Part shown: positions 33,100 to 46,074 of the stretch, piece after piece | Numbering within the stretch: position 1 is the first letter of the stretch | Layout of the letters: each line of letters opens with the position of its first letter | NCBI GenBank assembly: GCA_050084985.1 | Contig: JBITNC010000001.1 | Location: forward strand, 125,240,001-125,304,000 | Direction: 5' to 3' | DNA: 64,000 bases | Source of the DNA: Nageia nagi | Lineage: Eukaryota; Pinophyta | Program-made: the position numbers and the translations under genes | The notes under the pieces: generated by a model | The model's input: only the letters and a program-made list of their open reading frames with translations | The model's database searches: none | Told to the model about the DNA's origin: nothing

Positions 33100-33600
33100 G
33101 GGCCCTCTCATAGAGAAGCGACCAATCAAAAATCTCGTGCCCATAAGAGTTGAGCATGGTGGTGAGTGCCATGATTGGTGGTTGAATGAGGTAGTCTACA
33201 ACATTATTGGTACTACCCTTATTATACTTGATGTTCAAATGAAACTATTGTAGATATGTGGACCACTTCTGATGGTGATCATTCTGCAACTTCCCTTGTG
33301 TCTACATGAACTGCAGGGGTCGATGGTCTGTGTGGATGATTATTTCCTTCCCCAAAATGTAATGCTTCCATTATCAATAGGCTTGCACAATGGAATACAT
33401 TTATTTATCATAGGTGGGATACTTGTGAATTGTCTTAGATAATGTCTCATTGTGATATGCCATTAGATGTCCCTGTTGAGTAAGAACTACCCCAATAGCA
33501 TAGTCAGAGGCATCTATCTTGATCTCAAATGGATGCTGCACTCTGGTAAGGTGAGACTGGGGTAAAATAGAGGTGATTTTTCAATTCTTTGAATGCCTTC
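33100..33600 (-). pseudogene. E3 RNase H region
   Basis: Minus-strand fragments GKEIIIHTDHRPLQFM and, further on, NIKYNKGSTNNVVDYLIQPP match the Ty3 RNase H domain (HTDHxxL, then KGxxNxVADxLSR). Stops (mostly TAG) separate them. The domain removes RNA from the cDNA hybrid. Confidence 0.75.
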
Positions 33601-34420
33601 TATTGAGGTTCTGACCAAAAGAATTTTACTCTCACTCCTCCTTTGGTGACTAGACTCAAGGGCCAAGTGATGTGAGAGAATCCCAACATGAATTTGCAGT
33701 AGAAATTAGCAAGACCCAAAAAGCTATGAAGCTTTGTTATAGTGGTTGGGGTTGGCCAATATTGAATGACTTGGATCTTGGCTAGATCCACATGCACCCC
33801 CTTTCATCAATAATGTATCCTAGATATTGAACCTGGGTCATGCCAAACATGCACTTCTCCAAATTAGCACACAACTTGTGTTGCCTCAATGTTTGGAGGA
33901 CCTGTTGGATGTGAGGAAGGTGCTCTTCCCAAGTCTTATTGAAGATCAAAATGTCATCCAAGTACACCACTATAAATGAGTTGGTGAATGGCTTCAAGAT
34001 GTCATCCATCATCCTCATGAAGGTTACAGGAGCATTTGTCAACCCAAAAGGCATGACCAACCATTCAAAAAGGCCTTCCTTGGCTTTGAAGGTAGTCTTC
34101 CACACATCAGAAGGTTCAATTGGTACCTGATGATACCCAAACTTTAGGTCAATCTTACTAAAATATTTTACACCTTGGAGTTGGTCCAAAAGGTCATCAA
34201 TCCATGGGATTGGGTACCTATTCTAGACAGTGATCTTATTCAGTGCCGATAGTCAATATAGAGTCTCCACGTCCCATCCTTCTTTTGTACCAACATGATC
34301 AGACTCCCATAGGGTGATGAACTTGGTCTGATGTGACCTTTCTATAATAGCTCCTAAATTTGCCTCTTAATTTCATTATTTTCTAACATAGAGTGCCAAT
34401 ATATCGATCCATTGGTAGCG
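33600..34420 (-). pseudogene. E3 reverse transcriptase
   Basis: The best segment, 33782-34189, starts [19 protein letters not shown] and contains [18 protein letters not shown] and the catalytic YLDD (33953-33964) in [10 protein letters not shown]. The following piece (33600-33797) has the thumb/connection motif FLGLANFYCKFM. The fingers region before 34189 (MDRYIGTL near 34390) is broken by frameshifts. All motif positions agree with Ty3-type RT. Confidence 0.9.
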
Positions 34421-34699
34421 ATGCACCTGGGGCCAGATCAATTGAGTGCTTAACTTGATAATGCAGAGGAACCCCTATGGGTGAGGTGAAGATGTCCTCA
34501 TACTCCTCCACAACCTTATCCATTTGTTGTTGTCATGCAGAGGGGCCCTATTTGGAGGTCATGGCCATAGTCTTATTCTTGCCTTGGGGGTGGATCATTA
34601 GCAAAACAAATTTCCTAGTTTGGGAAATGAGCTTACTGCATTACTTTGCAGTAACCAAAGAGATAGTCATGGGAGGTGGTACCTCTGGTATCTTGTACA

Positions 34700-35260
34700 A
34701 CTTATTTCCCAAAGTAATAATAACAGCATGAGGTTGAGACTCATACACAACATGATGCTTCCACAAGTATGGTTGTCCTAATAATACATCAAAAACATCA
34801 ATAGGAGTAATGTCACATAATACCTCATCCTGAAGGGCTTGATGCTATAGGGAAGGTGGCACTGCTGGCTAACGTAGAGATCTCATCCTTGGTGAAGCCA
34901 CTTGATGGTGTATGGATGTGGGTGAGCTATGGTTGGCAAGCCCAACTTTCATAGTGTCTCTAAAATGAGGTTCTTTTGGCTCCCATTATCAATTGTGAAC
35001 TATATAGGGGAGCCCTTTACCCACATCTAGGAGTGGAAGAGACGTTCCTCCTCCTCTGGATCTTTCAGTTCCTCCTTCTGGACCTTTGTAGTGGTAATAA
35101 TGGCATTGGGCTCCACATCAATAATTATTTCCCTTTTTCATTCCCCTTTTTAGGTTTTGATTCAGATTTGAATCATGCATCTAACTCAGAAGCCCTCATC
35201 TCACCACTAGCGACTGCTTGGCTCAACTCACTTGTGTTGTGAGTGGAGCTCTTATGGAAC
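34700..35260 (-). pseudogene. E3 protease region
   Basis: The active-site block reads IDNGSQKNLI near 34970-34995, with Asn in place of Ser/Thr after Asp. Downstream are the family-typical AHPHPYTIKW, QCHLPYSIKPF and GNKLYKIPEVPPP. The array units share the same block. Confidence 0.7.
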
Positions 35261-36200
35261 TCACACCACTTTCCTATGTCCTTCTTTGGCTTTATGGTGT
35301 TGTTCTTTTCTTATGGCTTTGATGGGTTGTCTTTGGCCACCATGCTTTGGCTCTATCCTTTTTTTGTAGTTTGGAAGTACCTTTCCCTTACTTTTGATTT
35401 GCAGATCCAAAGTCTCACTTCTTCTATTTGAATTTTTGCTCAATCTTGGCAGCATATCGGTATGCTGCACCAAGCAAGGAGATGTCAGGAACTCCATTTC
35501 CTCTTGAATGTATCTATGTAGGTAGCTATGATACTTTAGCACCAAATGTTTCTCTAAATCTTTGATACCCAACTTTATGCATAGGGTATGGAACAGATTC
35601 ATCAGCTCATGCACATCTTGATCCCTTTGTTTCGCAGCATGGTCCATTGTATGTACTTATCTCATAGCTCCCCACAAGATAGTACTATTCCTTGATGGCA
35701 TCTCAAAAGAATTCCAAGTTGGTAATGCTGAGAATAGAGAGGGTTCTATTTGGTCCTTATTCTCATAGTAGGTTTTCCACCAGTCCTTAACATGAGGGTA
35801 GCTTTGAGGAGTGCAAAAATAATCTTCTCCCAGTATAAAAAGTCATGCAAGAGAAATATCCTTCTAATAGATTCAACCATATATCTATGAAATTAGCATC
35901 TATTTGACCTAAATATGGGAATGTAAAATTTACTTGTACCTTAAAAGGAGTCACAACTCTAGAGTGGCTACTGGATGCAAAATGCACCACCGATGGGCAA
36001 CCATTGAAGGATCTGAGCAAAGTTATCCATCATCGTGTTCCTTTATGTTTTGAGGCCTCCTAGTAATTTTTGATAGGATCTCCTACTCCCTCATCTTTCT
36101 TTTCATACCCCATGGGTGTCCATCAAGGTTTACGAGGCTAATCTTGCAAAGGTTCCACTAGATCAAGCCCTAACTCCTTATACCCTGACCTTGTTGGGGA
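35261..36200 (-). pseudogene. E3 gag
   Basis: Minus-strand pieces read VTPFKVQVNF, then WLNLLEGYFS, KQRDQDVHELMNLFHTLCIK and YLHRYIQEEMEFL, as in array units where the frame is better kept. The best open part is 35261-35647. The likely ATG is near 36110. Zinc-knuckle-like CEFHKS lies near 35260-35290 in the alternate frame. Stops and shifts divide the gene. Confidence 0.78.
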
Positions 36201-36229
36201 CATGCAAAGAAGGATCAAGAAAATAGACC

Positions 36230-36243
36230 GCTCTCTGATACCA
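36230..36243 (-). other. E3 primer binding site (initiator Met type)
   Basis: The minus strand reads TGGTATCAGAGAGC just after the LTR end, close to the plant initiator tRNA-Met complement. Confidence 0.8.
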
Positions 36244-36244
36244 C

Positions 36245-36848
36245 TGATCCGATTTATGTAGGAATGTAATAGAATAAACATATAACCATAAATATAGAGA
36301 TTCAGTGGAAATAATACTTCATTCCATTAATATCATAGAATGAAATTTGCTTACAGATAGAATGGAAATAAAACTAGCTAGTGCACTAGTAGCTATCTCT
36401 GAGGAGAGATGTTGCAGCTACAGGCTTTGCACTCTCCACTACAATGAGAATCGAGGGCCTATTTATTATTGAAAAACAATGGAGAACCCTAAACATCCAA
36501 AACCTAACCCTAGGAGATGAACCGCCAAAGCTATGGGCCCCATTTGGGTAAATTAGTGTTTCAACTTCCTAGGGACGTAACTTTTGCATACTATCTCCGT
36601 TTGATGCACATGATACATCATTAGAAAGCTCTATCCAAGGACTACAATTTTTAAATGAATTTTATTTCATGAAATTTTCTGGTGAAATGATGCCTAGAAA
36701 CATCGTTTAGGGCCTCAAAATAGATCCAAAAGTTTAGGACCCAAAAACTGCTAAAAATAGTAAGTTATGCCCAAAACTAACAAACTAAAGAGACAATTGT
36801 GGGGGCCCAAGTGGAATATGTAGGTGGCCACCAATATCACCTAGATCA
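36245..36848 (-). repeat. E3 5' LTR (604 bp)
   Basis: TGATCC at 36245 to TAGATCA at 36848, followed by the duplication CCATG at 36849-36853. It differs from the left LTR by scattered substitutions and small indels. Confidence 0.9.
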
Positions 36849-36853
36849 CCATG

Positions 36854-38264
36854 CTTAATAATGAAATGAAATTGGGCCATTGATTTACTAAGCAAGTGCA
36901 TGGGTTATATTAGGAAAATGTACTTCTCTTGTAAAATTACACAATAAACATCTTCTTTAAAGAATGAGGGGCCAAAATTTTGATCGATGGTTGTTGATTG
37001 CTCTCAAACCATGCTTGATGATGAAATGAAGTTGGGCCATTGATTTACTATGTGAGCACATGGGTTGTATTAAGGACATGTGTATTCTCTTGCATAGTAA
37101 AGATGACCCAAATGATGATAATGTTGGGGGTTTACCGACTACCTATCGGTGCAAACACCCACTACTCACATCACCAATCAATTAATCCCTCTCCCATTGG
37201 AAAATAGGAAATATTACATTTGTTGCTACCATACTAGAAGATGATGAGTCTTGTACTCCTTCCACTCCTCACACAACTAATCAATTAATCCCTCTCTAAC
37301 CAAAAAATAAAGATATACTACATTCATTGCTACCATGCTGGCACATGATGAGTCCTGTACTCCTCATAGCCTTGATTTGAATTATGTCAAGGCTACCATG
37401 CTAGAACAAGATGAGTCATGTACTCCTTACAACCTTAATTTGAATTTTTTTTTATTCTCATAAGAAGGTAAATACCAAGACAAAATATAGGAATTGGATT
37501 AAGACTTTAATGAGGGTCTAAGTGCCATGTTGTTGGGATTTGGATGGTAGGTTGGCATGTTTCATAAGTAGGTAGGCAATGTTGCTAGTGCTAGGAGTTA
37601 ACCAATAGAGCTATGAGTGTTGGTGCATTGGGAGTAGGCTGATGAAGCTATGGGTAGCAGGAGTAGGCTAACATAAATGTGGGTATTGATATACCAAGAG
37701 TAGGCTAATGAACTATGGGTGCTAGGAGGTTAAATACACTACTATGAATTGAATTCTAAAAACTAAGAAAAATAAGATGAAATCCAATAAGAATAAGTAG
37801 CAATGATTAAAGACAAAAGCTCATGCTCCCAATAGATGATGTTAGTGATTGGATGGCAATCAAAGTTTTAAATATTCTAGCATCTTGGTAGTCCCAAAAA
37901 GATTAGAGCGAGTTTAGGACTAACAAGTGCAAGAAATAGAGGATTTGAGCATCAATGTACATTCTCAAGCAAAGGATTCCCTAACACATGATGTCAATGA
38001 ACCTAGACATGTGAGAAAAAATTAAATTCGATGAAGGCAATTATTTTCCTATGATGTACCCATTACACTTTAGTTGTAATAACTAGAGTATACTTTGTTC
38101 AGTTTTTCATAACAAAATCAATGGGTGAGCATATTGGTTTTACCTACCTCTATAAAATGGATACTAAAATAAAGTATCATTTTATATCTATTTAGATAAT
38201 CATACCATTAAAATTATATTATAAATGATGAAGAAAATAGTTTATCCATGAATAATGCAAGAAG
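36854..38264. other. Non-coding stretch with short local duplications
   Basis: A segment at 36860-36950 (TTGGGCCATTGATTTACTA) recurs at 37010-37110. A second motif (GCTACCATRCTRG...GATGAGTC.TGTACTCC) occurs three times at 37225-37430. A G-rich GGAGTAGGCTRATG word repeats at 37620-37730. No coding potential is seen. Confidence 0.6.
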
Positions 38265-41200
38265 GGGCCCTTATGATGGGATTCTACCAATATAACAAAA
38301 ATGGGAATAGTTACTTTAAATATATTTACAAAACAATGATAGTTCTCTCTTCCTTTATATAAAGGAGGATCAAGGTTTTTTGGGATTTATATATTCATTA
38401 TGTGAGAATGAATTGAAAAAAAATATAATAAACATGCAGTTAAAGAGAACACAAAATTTGATAAGTTCACTCAATAACTCATTGAACTACATCCCCATAG
38501 AAGGCATCAGTACTTACATATTTATTTCCTCTAATATATATAATGTATAAAATAAGGGAAAACTATGCAATATTCCTTTTTGTATCACCCTCTCTATCTC
38601 CATATAGTACATCATGCAACCAACATCTTATCACGCATTGGGTTCTCCTCACCCATAACCATGTAATCTCTATCAAAGCTATAAGAACAAGAGTATTGAT
38701 CTACTATAAATAATGAGAAATTACCATATGGCATCAATGTATACTCCTCAAAGTACCTCCTTGCACTCACACTACAAAGTTACAATCTAACCTCTGCATG
38801 ATCTAGGATGAGCTCTTCCCTATGCCAATGGTGCAGAAGCCTGCCTTGCATCCAGATTGAGAGGGATCCTATTGATTACACATTGAGAATTGCCCCAGTA
38901 GTCTAAACCCCATAAGTGTTGAATATAAATATTAACATTCTTCACTTAATTATAAATTTGTAATCAATAATCATTAAATACCTCATATTTATCAAAGATA
39001 GAAAAGAAGAGTGAAGGCATCTTATCTGACAATATGAATTTGCATCTTATCTTTCATAAGAAAAATAGTAAACCAACTCTAAAAATATTCCAAATATATA
39101 ATATATTTTAAGCAAACTCAATACCTTCACCTAATAAAATATGAACCCAAGAACAAGGGCTTTTTATGTAGGGTCTGAAGAAAGAAAGAATCCAATCTCA
39201 AGCTTCGCATGCTATGGGGAATCCTATAACACATGCTACATCTTCTTCTTCCTAAATGTTTTTACAACATGTATTAGTAACACCTATATATTTTAGTCTT
39301 GAGCCAATGGGGAGGCCTTAATGTAGTAAAATTCAACCAAGAAAAATCTTCTTAGGCTCAAGAATTTTTTCCAAACTGCTCAAAACTACCAGATCCAACA
39401 TTTTTTTGGAAGAAATAAGATCCCATTTTGTGTTGAGTTTATCATGCATTGGAAGTATTAGAGAAAACCAAGTGTAATACAACTTGGAATTATATTGCAA
39501 TAGAGGATATTCTTGGGCTAAACCCAATCCTCCACCCAGACATTTAGTTTCATTGAAAGACTTTTTTACTAGAGGGATGTTTTCAATCATCACCTTATAT
39601 GGGGTATATCCTTGGCTAGGAGGTTGAATTTATTCCAAAATTCATTCCATGAAATTCATACCTTATTGAGGGAATAGATGAAATCAATCAAATAGGCAAT
39701 TTCCCTTTTAAAAACTCTTTGTTCATGAATCAATTGTATATTAACTAATGGGATACCTTGGATACTAAATGCAAACTAGACATTTAATTGAGGTATAGAA
39801 GCAACACAAACTTTCTTTTTTCATGAAAGTTTGTAACTCTTGAGAGACTCCCAAGCTTTCCAAATACTCTAGATGACAAAGGATCCTTTAATTTTTATTG
39901 GAACTAGGTAAGTGATGAATTTTGAAGGTTTATACCTTTTCATATCTTTTTTCCAAAAGGAAGCCTAGAGAGGATGCTATTCCTAATAAGATTTTTTCAA
40001 CTTTTGTCTCCTTGTAGAAATATGACAATCCATTTAGAACATAAAGCAAAACCTTATCTTTGAAATAAAAAAACCCATTCCATTGAAGGATTTTGGGAGA
40101 CAACAGGTCTCTTAGGATACTCTATGAAAACCCTTCTTAACTTCATTGTTGGACCAAAGGAAAGCTTTAAGCAATTTTTCCAAAGTCTTATAGCAATTTT
40201 CAAAAGGGACCAATAAGAAGAATAATACATGTGTTAAAGACAGGACCTTGGAACATATCTGAAATCTCCTATGGAAGAGAAATTTTTTTGGTGGTCCAAT
40301 AACTTAGTTTTTTTTTCAACTTTTAAAACCACATAATGTCATAAGCTAGCCAAGGCCCCTTGAAAAGAAAAGGGGATACCCATGAATTTGAACATCTCCC
40401 CATGTTGAATCCATTTCCATGGTTTTGAAGCTAACTATTGAGGGGTGTCACTTTCCCATTTTCCATAACATGAAGTATTTCTCCATTATATGCTTGAACC
40501 AAAGGCTAAGAAAAAAGAATTAAGCAATCTTGAGCATTAGATACAAAGGATTCATCTCCAAGAAGAGTTGAAAAGAAGTCATCAACAAAGTGAACATTGA
40601 TCAATTGTTTATCTATGTGGGAAGGAATATACCTTTTACTAACCCCATATCAGATTTACGAGAAAGGAGGTACTAAAATGCTTCAACTGTAATAATAAAT
40701 AGTGAAGGGGCTAATGGATAACCTTCTTTGGGTATGAATTTGACATTTCCTTTATTTAAGATTGGACCCAAGGATCTAACAGATATTGCTTCTTTGTATA
40801 CATTCCAAATGTCTAATCTTATAAAGTCCCAATATTTTTTATAGAATTTACATGGAAACCCATCCAAACCTAGGGCCTTTACATTTTCCATTGCATAAGA
40901 AGCTTGCTTCAAATCATATAGGGTAAGGGGAGTATCACAAAAAGCTCTCTGATTATTTGTATCTTTGGAAGGGACAATAGCACAACATTCCTCAAGGGAA
41001 TTTTGGTGATCTTCACTCAAAGTTTGGGAGGAAAACATAGATTGGTAATGTATTATAAAAGCTTCAATGATTTCAGAAAAATTGGTAAGTTTGGAATCAT
41101 TAATATTTATAGCAAAGAACTATGTAAGCTTACTAGGAGGCCAAAGTATTTTAAAGAATTATTTGAAAACTTTGTTACCTATCTTAATCCAATGAAATAG

Positions 41201-41790
41201 GGCTATGATTTGTCCACCTTTTTCTTCATAAAATTCTACATTTTAGAGTTCAAATCTAATAGCAAAAACCTAACTTTGTAGTTTGGAATCAAAGGGACTC
41301 CTCTCAAGTTTGATTGAGAGTTTATTGAATTCATATTTGAGCACAAAATTGGAGATTTTTTTTCTCTTAGAAATATCTTTTCCTAAAGTTTTATGTAATA
41401 CTATTGTTCTATTGATGGCACCATTGCACCAATCTATCCATCCAACAGAGTCTTTGGGCTTGAGATTAAGATTCCACACATGATGGATATGGACAATAAT
41501 AGAAGGTTGATCTAGAAAAGAAGTATTTAAGTATAACTAAGTAGGAAAATTTAATGGTATAATATCATATGATTCCACAAAGAAACTAATTAGACCATGA
41601 TCAGATAGGGTGGTACCTAGAATTATTAAGATAAATAAAATTGAGTTGAAATTTTTGATAAAGTAGAAAGTTATTTTCTAACATCATGGCTCAATCCAAT
41701 CTTGTTAAGACTCTATTGTCTCCAGTTTGCATATTGGACCAAGTGAACCATTATTGATTTTGGAATTCCTTAGTAGTGAAGCAAAAAGGG
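38265..41790 (-). mobile_element. LINE fragment, tandem copy 1
   Basis: A minus-strand L1-type ORF2 remnant. From right to left: an endonuclease end near 41600-41780 with RVLTRLDWAMM and DHGLISFFVES, the linker at 41270-41479, the RT start at 40673-41038 (DLKQASYAMENVKALGLDGF, GNVKFIPKEG), and decayed post-RT coding to about 39330. RT blocks between IPKEG and the LAPSLFIITVEAF segment are missing, so the RT palm was deleted before duplication. The stretch 38265-39300 is probably 3' non-coding. The whole unit is repeated at 41795-45327 with very high identity. Confidence 0.8.
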
Positions 41791-41794
41791 AGCT

Positions 41795-44700
41795 CTTATG
41801 ATGGGATTCTACCAATATAACAAAAATGGGAATAGTTACTTTAAATATATTTACAAAACAATGATAGTTCTCTCTTCCTTTATATAAAGGAGGATCAAGG
41901 TTTTTTGGGATTTATATATTTCATTATGTGAGAATGAATTGAAAAAAAATATAATAAACATGCAGTTAAAGAGAACACAAAATTTGATAAGTTCACTCAA
42001 TAACTCATTGAACTACATCCCCATAGAAGCATCAGTACTTACATATTTATTTCCTCTAATATATATAATGTATAAAATAAGGGAATAAATGTGCAATATT
42101 CCTTGTTGTATCATCCTCTATATCTCCATATAGTACATCATGCAACCAACATCTTATCACGCATGGGTTCTCCTCACCCATAACCATGTAATCTCTATCA
42201 AAGCTATAAGAACAAGAGTATTGATCTACTATAAATAATGAGAAATATACCATATGCCATCAATGTATACTCCTCAAAGTACCTCCTTGCACTCACACTA
42301 CAAAGTTACAATCTAACCTCTACATGATCTAGGATGAGCTCTTCCCTATGCCAATGGTGCAGAAGCCTGCCTTGCATCCAGATTGAGAGGGATCCTATTG
42401 ATTGCACATTGATAATTGTCCCAATAGTCTAAGACCCCATAAGTGTTGAATATCAATATTAACATTCTTCAATTAATTATAAATTTGTAATCAATAATCA
42501 TTAAATGCCTCATATTTATCAAAGATAGAAAAGAAGAGTGAAGGCATCTTATCTGAAAATATGAATTTGCATCTTATGTTTCATAAGAAAATAGTAAACC
42601 AACTCTAAAAATATTCCAAATATATAATATATTTTAAGCAAACTCAATACCTTCACCTAATAAAATATGAACCCAAGAACAAGGGCTTTTTATGTAGGGT
42701 CTGAAGAAAGAAAGAATCCAATCTCAAGCTTCTCATGCTATGGGGAATCCTATAACACATGCTACAGTCTTCTTCTTCCTAAATGTTTTTACAACATGTA
42801 TTAGTAACACCTATATATTTTAGTCTTGAGCCAATGGGGAGGCCTTAATGTAGTAAAATTCAACCAAGAAAAATCTTCTTAGGCTCCAAGAATTTTTTCC
42901 AAAATGCTCAAAACTACCAGATCCAACATTTTTTGGAAGAAATAAGATCCCATTTTGTGTTGAGTTTATCATGCATTGGAAGTATTAGAGAAAACCAAGT
43001 GTAATACAACTTGGAATTATATTGCAATAGAGGGATATTCTTGGGCTAAACCCAATCCTCCACCCAAGACATTTAGTTTCATTGAAAGACTTTGTTTACT
43101 AGAGGGATGTTTTCAATCATCACCTTATATGTGGGTATATCCTTGGCTAGGAGGTTGAATTTATTCCAAAATTCATTCCATGAAATTCATACCTTACTAA
43201 GGGAATAGATGAAATCAATCAAATAGGCAATTTCCCTTTTAAAAACTCTTTGTTCATGAATCAATTGTATATTAACTAATGGGATACCTTGGATACTAAA
43301 TGCAAATAAATGCAAACTAGACATTTAATTAAGGTATAGAAGCAACACAAACTTTCTTTTTTCATGAAAGTTTGTAACTCTTGAGAGACTCCCAAGCTTT
43401 TCAAATACTCTAGATGACATTGGATCCTTTAATTTTTATTGGAACTAGGTAAGTGATGAGATTTTGAAGGTTTAGACCTTTTCATATCCTTTTTTCCAAA
43501 AGGAAGCCTAGAGAGGATGCTATTCCTAATAAGATTTTTTCAACTTTTGTCTCCTTGTAGAAATATGACAATCCATTTAGAACATAAAGCAAAACCTTAT
43601 CTTTGAAAATAAAAAAAACCCATTCCATTGAAGGATTTTGGGAGACAACAGGTCTCTTAGGATACTCTATGAAAACCCTTCTTAACTTCATTGTTGGACC
43701 AAAGGAAAGCTTTAAGCAATTTTTCCAAAGTCTTATAGCAATTTTCAAAAGGGACCCAATAAGAAGAATAATACATGTGTTAAAGACAGGACCTTGGAAC
43801 ATATCTGAAATCTCCTAGAAGAGAAATTTTTTTGGTGGTCCAATAACTTAGTTTTTTTTTCAACTTTTAAAACCACATAATGTCATAAGCTAGCCAAGGC
43901 CCCTTGAAAAGAAAAGGGGATACCCATGAATTTGAACATCTCCCCATGTTGAATCCATTTCCATGGTTTTGAAGCTAACTATTGAGGGGTGTCACTTTCC
44001 CATTTTCCATAACATGAAGTATTTCTCCATTATATGCTTGAACCAAAGGCTAAGAAAAAAGAATTAAGCAATCTTGAGCATTAGATACAAAGGATTCATC
44101 TCCAAGAAGAGTTGAAAAGAAGTCATCAACAAAGTGACCATTGATCAATTGTTTATTTATGTGGGAAGGGATATACCTTTTACTAACCCCATATCAGATT
44201 TACGAGAAAGGAGGTACTAAAATGCTTCAACTGTAATAATAAATAGTGAAGGGGCTAATGGATAACCTTCTTTGGGTATGAATTTGACATTTCCTTTATT
44301 TAAGATTGGATCCAAGGATCTAACAGATATTGCTTCTTTGTATACATTCCAAATGTCTAATCTTATAAAGTCCCAATATTTTTTATATAATTTACATGGA
44401 AACCCATCCAAACCTAGGGCCTTTACATTTTCCATTGCATAAGAAGCTTGCTTCAAATCATATAGGGTAAGGGGAGTATCACAAAAAGCTCTCTGATTAT
44501 TTGTATCTTTGGAAGGGACAATAGCACAACATTCCTCAAGGGAATTTTGGTGATCTTCACTCAAAGTTTGGGAGGAAAACATAGATTGGTAATGTATTAT
44601 AAAAGCTTCAATGATTTCAGGAAAATTGGTAAGTTTGGAATCATTAATATTTATAGCAAAGAACTATGTAAGCTTACTAGGAGGCCAAAGTATTTTAAAG

Positions 44701-45476
44701 AATTATTTGAAAACTTTGTTACCTATCTTAATCCAATGAAATAGGGCTATGATTTGTCCACCTTTTTCTTCATAAAATTCTACATTTTAGAGTTCAAATC
44801 TAATAGCAAAAACCTAACTTTGTAGTTTGGAATCAAAGGGACTCCTCTCAAGTTTGATTGAGAGTTTATTGAATTCATATTTGAGCACAAAATTGGAGAT
44901 TTTTTTTCTCTTAGAAATATCTTTTCCTAAAGTTTTATGTAATACTATTGTTCTATTGATGGCACCATTGCACCAATCTATCCATCCAACAGAGTCTTTG
45001 GGCTTGAGATTAAGATTCCACACATGATGTATATGGACAATAATAGAAGGTTGATCTAGAAAAGAAGTATTGAAGTATAACTAAGTAGGAAAATTTAATG
45101 GTATAATATCATATGATTCCACAAAGAAACTAATTAGACCATGATCAGATAGGGTGGTACCTAGAATTATTAAGATAAATAAAATTGAGTTGAAATTTTT
45201 GATAAAGTAGAAAGTTATTTTCTAACATCATGGCTCAATCCAATCTTGTTAAGACTCTATTGTCTCCAGTTTGCATATTGGACCAAGTGAACCATTATTG
45301 ATTTTGGAATTCCTTAGTAGTGAAGCAGAAATTAGGGTCATACATACTAAATTTATTTTTCATGAAGTAAAATGTTTCTCTTTCCCCATTGGTCTACCTC
45401 ATTGGGGAGAGATTTTTCTTATTACTAGCTTTTTCTACCATGTTAAAGTCTTCATAGAGAATATAGGTAGAAGTTA
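41795..45476 (-). mobile_element. LINE fragment, tandem copy 2, extended into endonuclease
   Basis: This repeats copy 1 from CTTATGATGGGATTC onward, including the same RT deletion (44217-44582) and linker (44814-45023). Past 45327, where copy 1 stops, it continues into more endonuclease: the block EDFNMVEKAS (GDFN with G to E) near 45430-45455. So copy 2 is contiguous with the original LINE, and copy 1 is the added one. The element is cut at 45477-45481 by the Ty3 array. Differences from copy 1 are few, many of them single-base length changes in homopolymers. Confidence 0.8.
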
Positions 45477-45481
45477 GAATA

Positions 45482-46074
45482 TGATCTAGGTGGATATTGG
45501 TGGCCACCCACCTATTCCACTTAGGCCCCCACCATTGTCTCTTTCAGTTCGTCAGTTTCAGCATAGCTTACTATTTTTAGCAATTTTTTGAGTCTTGAAC
45601 TTCCGTAGCCATTTTGAGGCCCTAAATGATGTTTTTGGGCATCATTTTGAATGAATTTTGTCCTAAAAGTTATAGTCATTGGATAGAGCTTTCTAATGAT
45701 GTATCATGTGCATCAAATGGAGATAATATGCCAAAGTTACATCCTTGGGAAGTTGAAACACCAATTTACCCAAATGGGGCCCATAGTTTTGGCACTTCAT
45801 CTCCTAGGGTTAGGTTTTTGAGATGTTTAGGGTTCTCCATTATTTCTCAATAATAAATAGGCCCTCAAGCCTCATTATAAAGAAGTTCAGAGGCCTGTAG
45901 CTATAACATCTCTTCTCAGAGATAGCTACCAGTGCCCTATCTAGTTTTATTTCCATTCTATCTGTAAGCAAAATTCATTCTTTGACATTAATGAAATGAA
46001 GTGTTATTTCCACTCCATCTCTATATTTATGGTTATATGTTTATTCTATTGCATTCCTACATAAATCTAGATCA
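45482..46074 (+). repeat. Array LTR 1 (593 bp)
   Basis: TGATCTAGGTGG to CTAGATCA. Same family as the E3 LTRs in reverse. An AT-rich TATA-like word, TAATAAATAGGCC, at about 45851-45863 is the likely promoter. Confidence 0.9.
45851..45860 (+). promoter_or_regulatory. TATA-like element in array LTR 1
   Basis: TAATAAATAG within CAATAATAAATAGGCCC, a word kept in the other LTRs (for example near 49407 and 60925), about 220 bases before the LTR end. Position and conservation fit the LTR promoter; use is not shown. Confidence 0.45.

Larger units (their letters stand above)
31038..36848 (-). mobile_element. E3: full-length Ty3-type LTR retrotransposon (5811 bp), decayed
   Basis: Two LTRs of about 605 bp begin TGATC and end GATCA, bracketed by the 5-bp duplication CCATG. 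On the minus strand the order is 5' LTR, primer site, gag, protease, RT, RNase H, integrase, polypurine tract, 3' LTR, the Ty3 gene order. It belongs to the same family as the array at 45482-64000 but keeps the RT-integrase core that every array unit lacks. Many stops and shifts make it inactive. Confidence 0.92.

Noticed and set aside
31038-36848. Possible endogenous plant pararetrovirus, because of RT and RNase H
   Set aside because: Gene order, two LTRs with a 5-bp duplication, primer site and integrase identify a Ty3-type retrotransposon; no movement protein was seen.
38581-38720. Sequence words resembling a small structured RNA around TATCACGCATTGGGTTCTCC
   Set aside because: No cloverleaf or box A/B spacing could be drawn, and the stretch is only the 3' part of the LINE unit repeated at about 42120.
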